Positions 49,781 to 62,012 of a stretch of 64,000 nucleotides of DNA are shown in pieces; within the stretch, counting starts at the first letter, position 1; each line of letters starts with the position of its first letter. This DNA is from Heterobasidion occidentale. Taxonomy: Eukaryota > Basidiomycota > Agaricomycetes > Russulales > Bondarzewiaceae. A model generated the notes under the pieces. That model was given only the letters and a program-made list of their open reading frames with translations, was not told the DNA's origin and searched no databases. The translations under genes and the position numbers were made by a program. The stretch is from NCBI GenBank assembly GCA_039111635.1, contig JBCAQO010000007.1, forward strand, positions 744,001 to 808,000. The letters are read 5' to 3'.

Positions 49781-51103
49781 ATGTCCGACCACTCCTCCCT
49801 GGAATACTCCCCTGGACGTGCCATGCTCATCGATGACGGAACTACCTCCTCCCCTTCAAGAAACCCCTCGCCAGACATCATTCTGGCCGTGGCCAACCCC
49901 GACACTGGACGCCCTAGCCGAAGCAGCCGCCCAACGACTCCAGAAGGAGTTCCAGTACAAATCAGTGTCCACCAAACCACGCTCACCGTCGAGGATCGAA
50001 CGGGTTCCCGAGCCTCACCACGGTTTGAGAGAGCTCATGACGAGCACGATGAAGGACGTCAAGCAGAAGGAAGGCACGCTCCGTCAACGCCTCCGCGACC
50101 GACGTCAGCGTTGGCTCAAAGAGACGCAAGACAGGAAACGAGAGGCGGAAGAAGACCAGGAAACCCTTCGGACCTGGCATCGCCTACAACTGTTGAGGCA
50201 GGTGTACAAGAACCAGCAACGGCTGGTACATCAGCTGCCAGGGCCAGAGGGCCCCCTACCGGTAGTCGAGATCTGCACCCCGGAGAGTTGGAAGGACTAG
50301 GAGACGCCCTACTCCAACGCACCACCATCTCCGCGGGCAACCAGGAAGCGAGAGCGATGACATACCCCGACGCCTCGCTGACGCGAGCGACCAGGTCAGG
50401 CTTCTGGCCTATGCAGATGATCATAGGGCCGCCTCCTGGTACGCCCGAGGAAATAATGGGGCTTACGCCCTACTCATTCATCCGGACGAGTTCTCCTCCT
50501 TCATCAATCTGGAGCTCCTACCCGCCCTCATCTCGCACACCGACACAGGACATTCTCACCACGCCCCTCCCGTTCGGATTGACCCATTCCGCGTCCAAAC
50601 ATGGAGCGAAGCTAGCAGAGCGGTACCGGCTACAAGAAGTCGAGACGCATCCTCCCAGACCGAATATGTCTGGGCCACGGTCCAACGACAGGCACGAAGG
50701 GACCGAGAGGCCCTTCCTCCCATATCGGCAGGACAATCCACCGGGCAGGACGCAGGAGGCAGCAATGAGGAACATCCTCCAAGGTACAGGAGGAATGAGG
50801 GACGAGGGAGCCAGAGAACAAGGGCAATCCCTCAACCCAGGCGAAGCAGTCCTAGAAGAACTCGACCAAGAGATTCGCCGACTCCAAACCGTCCTCGAGA
50901 TAATCGAGTTGAAGGAGCGCATCCACACGTTGGTAGAAGAACTCCAATCCGCCAGCGTCCGACTCAACGGACTACTTCCTGGACTCGAGCGGAACTAGAC
51001 GCCTGGGACGAGGTCGAAGGCGATAACTACGACGACACCGACCCCTACTACAGGCCAGACGAAGGGTACGGAGACTACGGAGACATTGGTGGAGGATATT
51101 AGA
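49781..51103 (+). CDS. B1 accessory region with overlapping frames
   Basis: The 160-aa coiled-coil frame (49818-50300) is identical in protein to that of B2. Frame a starts at 49781 (MSDHSSLEY) and overlaps it, but B1 has a ~100-nt deletion near 50335 relative to B2. As a result the open frame from 49781 continues in frame c to 50998 instead of frame a. Frame-a codons after the deletion (LLAYADDHRAASWYARG...DEGYGDYGDIGGGY) remain intact to ~51103. Confidence 0.55.
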
Positions 51104-53632
51104 CAAGGTGACGGAGAGGAAAGGACCCTCCGCGCCACAGGTACCGGTTTCACGCACAGGACGCCGGAACGAACGTCCTGCATGACGTTAAACTGTGAAA
51201 AGATAAGAAGGCAGGGGAAGTACCTGACCATTTCGCGTTGCAGCCCTCCGGTCTCAAGATGAAGGACAAGCGTTCAACACTCTCGTTGTCAAGAGGTATT
51301 CTGACAAGCGAATCGGGCGTCCCGCTTGGATCCCCAGTTTTACAGGGCCCTTTCCGCATTAGGAGGCCCTTAGGATTCACAACATAACCTTGACTGGTAC
51401 ATGAATGATGCATGAATAATTGGTGGGAAATCGTGATGCATACCCACCGTTGGGGAACGGTGGACCAACCTCGCTGTCAAGGTCTGACAGGTGTCTTGGA
51501 CGTCCCACTTTGGATCTCGGTTTTACAGGGTCGTTTCCGCATTAGGGGACCCTATCTGCGATGCAGGAACTGATGGCCGCACTCCATTAGTACCCAAAAC
51601 GGAGAAAATACATCCGCAACGATGTAAAACTACGAAAGGCTTGGTCCGCAATGACGATAAACTAGTTACCGTCCGGAACGACGCTAAAGCTACCAAGACC
51701 CTCGGAGCGTGGTTGTATTCTGGCAGACGGTGGAAGTGAGGGCCTCCACCGTTGCAGAACCCTGCCGACTAGGTCAAGGCGCTTCCATATTCCATACGCC
51801 CTACAGTAAAAGAATATGGGGTCGACACGGTTCAATTCCGTGCGAGGGGTTTGGGGACATGGAGCGGGTTGTCAGTCTTTCGACGACAAAGACCACAACT
51901 ACTCCATGGCGCGCCCATTCTACCCTTGAAGTCCGAAGCAAGGATTCCGCTTCAAGGGCCAGTCAAGAGGCAACTGGGACCGTGCCTCGTGTTGCATTCA
52001 TCCGCAATGATGTAAAACTACGCATGTCTGCAACAACGATAAACTACGGACGCCCTCCATGGCGTTAAACTGGGATTACCCTTTCATTACAGGGTCATGA
52101 GCAGTGTCCAAACATGAGATATGTTTTGGCATTGCTGCGTCCGCAAAGACGTTAAACTACCACTCCTTTCGGCAGAGGAGATGTCGATCGACATCGTTGT
52201 TGACACCACGATGTTGATCTAGTCCGCAATGACGATAAACTATTTACTCCTTCAAGCATAGGAGACGTGGTTGATGGTCACGACCTTGACCATCAACTAG
52301 TCCGAAATGACCTTAAACTACCCTCACCCCGGAGGATTAAATCTATCGAGGCTCGGGAGGTTCAAGCCAGGCGATAGCGGACGTCCGCAATGACTATAAA
52401 CTAGTTGCCGTCCTTCATGACGATAAAACTGAGCTGCCCTTCTGTCTACAGGGCCATGTGAGTTGTGTCAAAATAGGCTTCCCAGTCTATTCTCGCAACT
52501 CTATAAGTTATCCGGTTTGATATAGTATAAACCGTCACCATCTTGCCTCAATGGGAACCCTGTCAAGAAGGAGGAACTGGTCTACGGCCCTATGCGCATC
52601 ACCGATGAATGTTCCGGCGCGCAGAAACACCTGCTGTCTTGTTTACAGGTACTCCTACGTTGGGAGATGGATAGGTCCGCAACGACCTTGGCATAAACTA
52701 GCAGGGCAGTCCGCGACGACTTATGTATAAACTAGCCTCAGTCCGCAACGACTTAAGGATAAACTAGCGGACGTCCGCAAAGACGCAAAACTACGGACGT
52801 CCGGCACGACGTTAAACTACCAGGACATACCTTACGCTGACCCCACGTAATTACCATCAAGGTGGATACCATGGTCTATTCAAGAGACCATGGGGTTCAA
52901 AATCTATTCCTCAAAGTCCTTACCTCGTGTCCAATACCCTTAGTGAAAAACAAACTCTGGACGAACACTCAATCTCTAACCTGACAAGGCCACCGTATGG
53001 GGCTGACAGAGTTAGGGATCTTCAAAGGGTCTTGCCGGACTCAAGACAAGTCAAGAAAAATGTTCGTTCTTGATAGGTTGGTGGGCCTAAGCCTTAGTAA
53101 AGCGATCAACCCACACACTGGAGTCCCCCTTGATACGGAGATCAAGGAGATGAAGATCTACCCTGGAAACACTGAGACATGGCCTTCGGCACTTTAGAAG
53201 AAGAAACGACATACACCCATCCACAGACGAGTTTCTATTTCATCCTATAATCATTCGCACGACACCTTTCTGCATCGTCGCCAGATGACACTGGCTCATC
53301 AAACCTACCAGGAGCCCTGGTCGAGTAGCTGCCTATTGACTCTAGGAGTGTACTCACACAAAACGTACGGTGAAGGAAGAACACCGAGGGCGACGCAATA
53401 TTGTGGCTGATATTGCTAAAGCCTGGATCAAACAGCTCAACGGAGACGGAAAACTCCTAGGCGTTGTAAACGACGTAGGTCGGTCTTCGCCCCAGAAAAC
53501 GAAGTGATATGGGAAGACGCATCCCAATCTATTTTGACGACCAGCAAGCAATTGTATGTGGAATGACGATGAAGCTCGTTTTCTGCTCAAGCGAGTAGTC
53601 CCCTCAGGAGTTGGGACCTAGAAAGGGGGTAA
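51104..53632 (+). repeat. B1 3' noncoding region with dispersed motif and polypurine tract
   Basis: From 51174 to 52820 about 17 variants of GTCCGCAAYGACGNTAAAC (usually followed by TA) occur at irregular spacing. Examples start near 51646, 52139, 52222, 52302, 52384, 52707 and 52741. Between them are stems such as TTGATGGTC/GACCATCAA (52271-52296) and the palindrome GATGTCGATCGACATC (52180-52195). The remainder to 53620 lacks recognised genes. The polypurine tract is at 53621-53632. Confidence 0.75.
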
Positions 53633-54222
53633 TGTTATGACTTGACCGATCGGGGCCCTTCGGGGTCGGTCTAACCGATGGATCAAGCATCACATGCTAG
53701 GCGGCTCCACTACGGAGCGTACACCAAGGTATTCGGCATGTCCTTAGGAGCCGACAAGACCAATGGTTCTTCAAGACATCGGTAAAGGCTATATGAGAGG
53801 GACATGAGGCTCACAGAATTCACACAGTAATATGAGGAGGCATTCACATGCCATGGGCTTAGGGCTTATGGGTAAGCACCTCGTCGCACCATGATGGATC
53901 AGTGCGACTGGAGAAGTACAAGAGTAGGCGCCGGCTGAGAGAGACGGCGGCCACAGCTCTCCTAGGATGGAAACCTGGAGAAGCACACGGACTCTTACCC
54001 TATACCCCATACAGTATATAAGGCCCATAGAATAGGCTGAGGATCTTCAGTCTATTCTCTCTGTTCCCCCTGTATCTACACATACAGGATTCTTAGAGCC
54101 AACTATTATCCCCTCCTGTATCATCGCCTGATACAGTCGAGACTTCGCCCACCACTCAGTCCATTGTGTGACCTAGGGAAGAACCTGTTACTCTTGGGTT
54201 ACTGAACGAGCAGTTCGTAACA
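53633..54222 (+). repeat. 3' LTR of B1
   Basis: It is 590 bp, intact, and shows the empty site for element A (AAGCACACGGAC). It has TATATAAGG, the start motif AGTCTATTCT and TAACA end, and differs from the 5' LTR by one indel seen by eye. Confidence 0.92.
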
Positions 54223-55080
54223 CCCGGTGACCTTGTCTCTCCCCGCACTGATCTTCTCAGCCTCGACACACATGCTCACCCCGCTCCTCTGCAGGATGCG
54301 CCTCTACGCTGCCGGCACCGATGCACTCGCCAGCGGCTGCGTTTGTGCGCATGGCATGCTACCAGATGTGCTCGTGTTTGACAGCGCGGTGCCGCAGCCC
54401 GACGCACCCCTCAAAATATACTCCTCGAATTCAAGGCCATGCACAGACGCACCGCTCCCGCCACCGCAATAGATTCTTGTGTCAAGGTGCTGGTCGTCCC
54501 ATCCCTGATGCGCGCCGTGGCTGCTTGCGTATGCAGGGGAACATCTAGCCGGGATTCACACCTCTCGCCTCTTCAAGTATATTTTGTAGATCTTTCAAGC
54601 CTTGGAATTGTCGTGTAGCCTTCAATGGCATGTATTAGTTTTATGATTTGTTAATATATTTATTCTCTATTTATGGAGCACATTTTCAAGCAATTGGTTC
54701 ATGATAATGAGCTTGAATATACCCGAAATATACCGTGAATATACCTGAAATATACCGTGAATATGCCCAGCCCCGAATATCCCCTGGGGATATTTGAGGG
54801 ATTTTGTGACTATACCTCGGATATACCACGAATGTACCGAGGGGGGGTCTGGGGATGTTCGTGGTATATTCGTGGTATATTCCTAATATACCACGGATAT
54901 CCCCAGGGGATATTCGAGGCAATGTCCGGTGAAGGAACCGACCGGTGACATATTGGGCCGGGAGACACCGGCTTGCCTCTCTTCTGGCAAAATGAGCCAT
55001 TCCGAAAATGACGACATGACCAATTTATCTCAATAAAAGTAAAACTACAACAGGAGCATAGCAAGTCAAATCACATTCAA
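54223..55080. repeat. Host flank with short palindromic repeats
   Basis: 54223-54700 is GC-rich then AT-rich, with no recognised gene. It continues the host sequence broken at 21465. 54712-54925 holds degenerate direct and inverted units such as GAATATACC, GATATACCACGAAT and the palindrome-like ATATCCCCAGGGGATATTCG, which could form hairpins. The rest is the 3' flank of the FunK1 gene. Confidence 0.5.
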
Positions 55081-57622
55081 TCAGTCAAGCAAGTCCAAGT
55101 CCAAACTGTATGGCGCAGTATCAAAGTTCACGCCTAGCGTTTGCATGAACTTCCGGTACGTCATACGACCGCCCAGGGTTTCAGAGTCGCATTTCAACCC
55201 GCCCTCGACATCCTCACGAGCTTGTATTCCTGCTTTTGAGATCATTTTTGCAACCGGCCAAATCCATGTATCCCAGAGGGGCTCGAATGGTTTCGTGATG
55301 GCCGCCTTCAATCTACCAGGGTTATAAAGTAGTCCTGACTTCTTGACGCCAAGACCTTTCCATTGTTCCACCGCCCATGAGCCGATGGACATGCGTTCCT
55401 GCAGTTCCACCCCACCAAGGAGAAAGCCGCAGGCGCACCAGATCAGGATGTAGAAAAACGACTCTAGATCGTGACGGTAGAAATGAGGAGAATCCTTGGG
55501 CGACTCCAGCAGATCTATTGCCATGAACGGCCCTGTCCCTGTGCGGTGCGATGCTGATGCAGCATACCCAACACCAGCTTTCGCTTCGACGTCGATCGCA
55601 AGGTCCCAGTCAATAAGCACACCGTACGGCTTGCCCTCCAGCGTCACCCCGAACATGACATTGTTAATGCTGAGGTCTCGATGGAGGACGTGGGCCCTCT
55701 TGAAGACCACGCGATGTGCTGTTGGAACAAACATAAGCAAGAATAATACAACTACAAACCTGGAGAAAGATAGTACCTCGAACGAGATCAAGGAAAACAG
55801 ATTGGAAATCTGGGAGAGTCTCCAGATCCTTCAAAGGTCTCAGACGGTCGCATACGATCACGCGGAGCACCCGCTCTTCAACACTTCCTGACAGTTTCCG
55901 CAGTGATTCCGCCATCCGAGGCAAGCCCAGCCGCGCGCCCTCCAACATCATTGACAATCGCATTGGCGTGATGTGACGCCCCTCCTTCGTTCCAATCCGC
56001 TGGCAGATCCGCCGCACAAGACCGTCCTCGGAGTCCACACGCGACGCAGCCGGCCAGCTGAACTTCACCACCAGCTTCTTCCCCGCTTCCAGCCCTAAAA
56101 ATTCGTGCCCAGGAATAACGACCACGGGTATGATAGAAGTCCCGCGGCCCACTATCCCAGGCTGCACGTAGAGAGGATCTCCCGTGATTTTCATCTTCAC
56201 AACGCCGGGAACCAGAATGTTGTCTGCGTCGATGCCGTGGTCAATGTGAATCTCCCATCCGTCCAGATGCATCGGTGGTCCGACTGTGGGAGACACCATC
56301 GTCGACGGTGGGCGGATCATCGGCTCATACCCGAACCGCTCCATGTTGCACTCCGTGATCGCCGCCAGAGCAAGGAAGAACAGTCTCGGATTTTCGATCA
56401 AGTTGAACTCTTGCGATCTGATCACCCCCATCCGGTCGTAGTACCAGAGTGACACCATCAGATCCCGGATAAAGATCCCTGCAGTGTACCGGCGTCGGCC
56501 ATCCGCCAGACATTCTGACGCATAGCTTGCAGCCTGCAGCTCGTCTGAGGTCAGCACCGGTGGTTTGCGCTTCTTGGCCTTGGTCAGGTTACCACCATTA
56601 TTCCTAACCTCTGCAAGGAGCTTCTTGCTGGCAATGATGCGAGAAGGGCCCGCCTCGGTCGTCTCGACTGCTCGTAGGGTCGGTATGCCAGCGACGAACG
56701 TGCCTGCTGCCGGTGGGGCAGCTGACTCCTCAACCGCCTCTCCTTCCTCCTCGACTTCTGCTTCTATATCGGCTTTCACAGCTACAGCAGCGGCCCTGCT
56801 GTGCCTACGATATGCGGCAAGAGATGTCGATGTCGATGTCGTGCGCTCGGTACTTGGAGACCCCCATCGATCTACCGAGCTAGACGAGCCTGTCCCGGTG
56901 CTGGTGCTGTCAGCGGCGTCGAGGGCCCTCCGCTTTGCACTCGGCGGAGTCTCTTGCGAATGCGCCTTCCGCTTCAGTCCCGCTTGTGTCCCAGTCAATA
57001 CCTTCTGCTGCTCGGAGACCATCTTCGGTGGAGGTTCGATGGGCGCCGATTTCTTCCTCAAGATTGGCTTGAGCTCCATGAACACAACCACCATCGAGAA
57101 TTTCAATGACATCTTCTCCCCCTCTGGATCGTTCGCCTGCGACTCTTGCCAGGCGTCCGCTATCAGGGGAGGCATGGCGATCACATCGGGCTTGCGCTCG
57201 TTCCTCTCGCTCTTGATTTTATTCTCTCCGAGCGGCTCGAACACCAGGGGACAGTGCGGCTTGAGGCCCAGGGTTTCTATGAGCTTGCGCACCGCGTCGT
57301 CGATCATCATGACAAATGGGGGATACCGCTCCGGCTCGAAGCGTCCCATAGTAGCTTGAAATGCGGCCGCTAATACGGGATTCAGCTGTAGATTCCATTC
57401 ATTCTTCTCCCATTCGAGGCGATTCGGTCCGAACTGCCAGATGTCGCGGACAAAGTCCTCGACAGGGAGACCATCTTGTACGCATCCCATCAGATCGCTC
57501 TTCAACAATGGTTTAACAAGTTTTTTGGTATGATGTTTGGCGATGAACCCGCCAACACGCTCTTGGATGGGCGTTGTCGGTCGGGGCGGCGGTTCCCCCG
57601 CGCTGATACCTGGTAGAGCCAT
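55081..57622 (-). CDS. FunK1-type fungal protein kinase, 827 aa
   Basis: FunK1 kinases are a large family expanded in mushroom-forming fungi. Exon 1 is 55777-57622 and exon 2 is 55081-55718, with a 58-bp GT-AG intron in phase 1. The N-terminal half has the family's typical region (VEDFVRDIWQFGPNRL, FMELKP). A long Ser/Thr-, Pro- and Glu-rich insert with KRKAHS and KAKKRKP follows. The kinase core's catalytic loop is HRDLSINN (His628, Asp630, Asn635), and the metal-binding DFG is replaced by DWD (652-654), as is common in FunK1. An activation segment with GTGPFMAIDLL and DLESFFYILIW follows. A TATAAAA box precedes the ATG. No break is visible. Substrate unknown. Confidence 0.87.
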
Positions 57623-57666
57623 AGTGAGCAGATCGAATGAAACGCATGTCCCACTCGACACCAGTG

Positions 57667-57673
57667 TTTTATA
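57667..57673 (-). promoter_or_regulatory. TATA box of the FunK1 gene
   Basis: TATAAAA on the - strand, about 45 nt before the ATG. The leader would be very short if transcription starts ~30 nt downstream. Confidence 0.5.
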
Positions 57674-58902
57674 AGGACATAGACGCCCCGCATTGAACGT
57701 CTTGATGTTGCACTGACCTTGGAAACAAGACAAGGATCGAGCCCACACGCTTTTGTTCAACCGCGACTGGATCAACACGCGTCGGCGCTTCCGCACGCGT
57801 CCTGTTCGTGTTTCGAACTCCGCAGTCTCCCCCTGACCCTCGCGTCTGCCCTCGTGGCTACTTCACTCCGCGACCTTGCGAGATCTTGCGATGTGGTCAG
57901 TGCAGCAGAGACCATCTTGTCTCCGAGGAAACGCAGAACAAGGCAGAATAATAGAAAGCAATACACAGCACGCGCAATATCCTCCACGCGTTCCATGTAT
58001 AGTACACCCGGTCGCACTGGCAGAACATGATGTGTTGATAACGGTCCACAGACCAATCCTCAGTTCGCTACCTTTCCCCCTGACCCTTTCATCGATGAAA
58101 CGTCACCGCGTTATTGCTCGCTCTCTAGACTTCTCCTTAAACCACACTCGTTCTCGTATCGAGTTCGCTGGACGATCTGACTTGCTCCAACAGTCGCGCC
58201 CATGTTAGTTACATATCAAAGACGCGCAGTTGGTAGACGCCTGGTCGGGAACAAAAGAAGGCCAGTCGAAGGTGGAAAGACGAGAAGACGTAAAGACAAC
58301 TGGTCAAGTTGAAAAGACGATTAGTCGAGGTCAAAAGACAATTGGTCGAGTCATAAACACGTCTACCAATGGGTCCCGTTGACGGCACCGCCAACTTCAG
58401 AGCATAACAGTCATGCAGACCTCCCCGTGAGCAGTGCGCAGATGATTTGACAAAGCGAAGAAACGTTCGTGCGCGTTGCGACAAGAATGGGGTCGCGTCT
58501 GTGATAGAAAGAGATGAAATACAAAACGATTCCGCGAGAAAGAGACGTTACATGGTGGTGGGATGACGATCGCCACGAGCCGACACTGAGACATCATCCA
58601 AGCCAAGACGACCGACGACCGACGGCCATCCTGAAGCGACCAGGCTGGCATAAGCAGGTCGGAATCGATATACAGACCTATAGTCCTGCCCCCGTCCGCT
58701 CTCTCTCGACAAGTGATCCTTCCTTTCGACCACTTCCATCCCTTGACTTTCAACCCACTTTCCTATCAATACCTCCCATAAACTTCTTCACACCCATAAC
58801 ATACCCACATACCTTTCTACCATCTTCTCTTATCATCGTCTTCCATCACCCTCGACCATCTCCCATCACTCCGCACTTCACCTCCCATCACTATCCATCA
58901 TC

Positions 58903-60818
58903 ATGACCTCCCCGAGCAAACGCTCTGCACTCAAGTCTTCCGTGGCTGGCCACGCGTCAGGCAACAATCCCAAGGTGAACAACGAGAACGACGAACCCAA
59001 TTCCAAGGGCATCGACAAGGGCACCACCAGACCTCCGCCCCATGTCGACGTCCCAACCCGTCAGTCTCCCATCTGCCCATCTCCCTCCTCTCCCCACACT
59101 GACCACTCTCCGCAGTCTTGAAGCTGAACGCTCGCAGATCCACCTCCCCCTCCCACCCCAACCTCGAGCAAAGCATGCTCGCCATCGAGCTCCAGAACCA
59201 GAACCAGTTCACCCCCGAAACCAAGCGGCGCAAGAAATCCGTCCGCTTCGCGCTCGACAACCCGCGCGTGCCGCCCCCGCGCACCCCCAAGGTCCGCAGC
59301 AAGAAGCACTTGATCCGCTTCGAGGACCACCCCGGGCTGTCCCAGCTCGAGATCGGTGCACTTAGGGCTGCACGCATCATGTCCATGCCCAGTCCTCCCA
59401 AGTTCGGTGCCCCCGACTACGACTCCGACTCGTCCGACGACGAGGAGGACACCATCAACTTCATGTCCCGTCGTCCCACCAGAATGAAGCCGGCCCAGGC
59501 CTCGGCCCCACCTGCAGAACGCTCCGGCGGCAACATTTTCGCAAGGAACGGCAACATTTTCGCACCCATTCAGGCTTCTTCTCAGGTCCAAGCATGGCCG
59601 GTCGGTTCATACAAGGCAGCGATGGCCGCCGAGAGAGCGAAGAAGGCTGAAGAGAAAGCTCGCAGAGAGGAGACTGCGAGGAAAGAGGCAGAGCAGAAAG
59701 CGCAAGACGAGAACGCCAAGAGAGACGCCGAGGAGGAAGCGGCCGTGGTAGAGATGCTCGAATCCTCGCCCATGCAGCTATCCGAGGAACTTCCCGAGGC
59801 ACCCACTGACGCGCCAGAAGATGCCCTCGCCAAGACGCCTATCGAAGCACCTCAGCAGGACACTCAGCAGTCCTCCAACGAGCAAGCTGACGACGTACCG
59901 GAACCGGTGACAGCGGCGCCTCTCTCCTTTTCCTCTTCGCCGCCGCCCCCTCCCCCTCCCGGCTCTCACCAGCCCGTCAGTGCAGCCCCTGAGACGCAGC
60001 TCTTCTCCGCCCGCAAATCCGAGCAGGCACTCGCAGACGTCGCGGAGGAGATCATCACAAAGCAAGTGGCCGATGATACCAAAGATACCAAAAACACCAA
60101 AGACACCGAGGACGACGACGAATGGGTCCTCGTCGACACACCCGCAGACCAGCATTCGTCCACCGAGTCCTTGAACCAGCCACGCAGATCGCCGACGATC
60201 CCACAGGTCATCCAGAGGGTCACGCGGTCGATGTCCAAGGGGATCCAGGCAAAACTACGCGACGTCTCTGGCGGATCCAAGACCAAGCCGATCACGAGCG
60301 CATCCAACGTGAGCAAAGTATCGAGGGGGGCAGCAAAGGCGAGACAGATGTTGACCAAGGCAAAATCGGAGACGAAGATGACCAGAACTAAGACCAGGAC
60401 AGTCTCCGTCGCCGAGTCGAGGGCACAGACTATGCCCGCGATCGCAAAGGTACGTATGACTGTCATCGGTGACGTCAAGCTTGCGTTGACAGTCCCAAAG
60501 TCTCCATCTGTCTCAGAGCCTCAGCCGACTGCCTCGAGCTCGAAGCCAAACCAACTCAAGAGGCGTTGGGTAGCCGACGACGTCCAGGAATCCTCTTCCA
60601 ACAAGCGCAAGTCCTCAGGACAAGAGCCGCCAGCAAAGAAAGCCAAGCTCTCAGCGACGACCGAAGTTTCTGTGGTTGTTCCGCAAGCTCCTGCAGCACC
60701 TACGTCTCAGCAAGTCGTCTCGAGCCCTCGTGTCTCTGGAAAGAGGCGCAGGGATGCTGATGAGGAAGAGCCGTCGTCCATTGGAGCTCGTCTGGTGAAG
60801 AGGCTCAGGAAGTTGTGA
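58903..60818 (+). CDS. Hypothetical basic/acidic, probably nuclear protein, 619 aa (paralogue of 16917-18826)
   Basis: Exons are 58903-59059 and 59116-60818, with the intron in the same place as the left copy. The domains match: KRRKKSVRF, FEDHPGLSQLEIGALRA, an acidic DSDSSDDEED run, the Glu/Lys/Ala coiled coil, Pro runs, DTKDTKNTKDTEDDDEW and basic ends (KRRRDADEEE, VKRLRKL). Small in-frame indels separate the copies (a 5-codon insertion APQQDTQ against APQQ; loss of PPP near 59510), and both frames stay open. This argues for function in both copies. No domain with known activity is visible. Confidence 0.75.
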
Positions 60819-60909
60819 GCGGCGCGTCGGAGGGAGGCGGTGGTCGAGAGGGGGAGGTATTGTGGGCGGGGAACGGCGGGGGTAACGTTTTTTTTTCTCA
60901 GATCTAGAT

Positions 60910-61032
60910 TTGGTTCGGTATCAAGGCGAGGCCAAGTCTCTTCAAAATCGCGTCTTTCGGTGGCAATACCTTCGGCCGGGAGGGACCTGTTGTTGGGAGA
61001 TGGGGTGGCGGGAGACACGGCTTCGGCGTGTC
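60910..61032 (+). repeat. 3'-flank unit behind paralogue 2
   Basis: Nearly identical to ~18930-19035 and related to the two copies at ~13180-13530. It starts about 90 bp after the stop codon. Confidence 0.6.
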
Positions 61033-61440
61033 TCGGTGAGTGTTCCTCTCTATACCTAATGTTGCCTTTCTATGCCAGTATCTCGACAACGACAAACCGC
61101 ACGACGACGATACGCACGCAAGATGGACAGATGGACCTCTCCCGATTCAAGGAGCGGCGTGCTGTGTCTGGACCGCACCGCATGTCGTTTCTTGCGCCGG
61201 ACGAAGCCCAGACGGACGCAGACAAAGCTAAGTCAGATTTCTCTCTGTTTGCGCGGTCGTTACGTTCACGCATGCCGTGCGCGCTTCCTCTTTCTAGCTC
61301 CTGGTTTCGGTTTCTCTTCTGCAGCGAACGTCGGGGGGTCGGAGGGCGTTTGCGCTGGTCGCAGATGCGTTTGGGAGCGTCGAGGGAGGCATAGTCGGGT
61401 GTCGGGGCGGGCGGGTGATGTGCTTTTACGGAGTGGATGC

Positions 61441-61820
61441 TGCGTTGGGTTCTGCATGGTAGGAGGGAAGGGCCAGGCTTGGTGATTCGCGACCACTGAG
61501 TCTGCGTTCTTTCTTTCGAACATGTCGGCGCTCGACGTCGTGTCGGGGGCAAGGGGACGATGGGCGCTGCGTTGGGTTCTGCATGGTAGGAGGGGAGGGC
61601 CGGGCTTGGTGACTCGCGACCACCGAGTCTGCGTTCTTTCTTTCGAACATGGCGGGGCTCGACGTCGTGACGGGGACAATGGGACGGTGGGCGCCGCGTT
61701 GGGTTCTGCATGCTAGGAGGGGAGGGCCGGGCTTGGTGATTCGCGACCACTGAGTCTGTGTTCTTTCTTTCGAACGTGTCGGGGCTCGACGTCGTGTCGG
61801 GGGCGAGGGGACGATGGGCG
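61441..61820 (+). repeat. 127-bp tandem repeat, three copies
   Basis: Units begin GCGTTGGGTTCTGCATG at 61442, 61569 and 61696, a constant 127 bp. The left duplication copy has two units. Confidence 0.87.
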
Positions 61821-61889
61821 CTGGTAACAGACCCGGGAATGGATATCGGATGATGGCACTTGGAGGAGGATCTGCGCACGGAATCGGAT

Positions 61890-62012
61890 GTGGACATGCT
61901 TTGGATACGGACAGACATCGGATGTGGACAGACATTCCGGATACGCAGACTCTTGGATGTGGACAGACATTTCGGATACGTACCTGGACTCTTGGATGTG
62001 GACAGACATTCG
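61890..62012 (+). repeat. Short array of GATGTGGACAGACATT units
   Basis: Three exact GATGTGGACAGACATT copies plus variants, parallel to 19785-19905. Confidence 0.75.

Larger units (their letters stand above)
21466..54222 (+). mobile_element. Element B1: chromodomain Ty3/Gypsy retrotransposon carrying nested insertions
   Basis: It starts TGTTATGACTTGACC at 21466 and ends TTCGTAACA at 54222. The target duplication CCCGG is perfect (21461-21465 and 54223-54227). The 5' LTR is split by element A and the gag leader is split by element B2. Without these, the element is ~10.7 kb: LTR, self-primer site, gag, PR, RT/RNase H, integrase with chromodomain, accessory ORFs, a 3' region with dispersed motifs, polypurine tract GAAAGGGGGT (53621-53630), LTR. 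Gag and pol carry several frameshifts, so it is not autonomous as read. Confidence 0.92.

Noticed and set aside
54227..54548. Two overlapping + frames next to the B1 right end
   Set aside because: Cys/His/Arg-rich readings of GC-rich DNA in two phases; the first begins inside the target duplication. No protein family is suggested.
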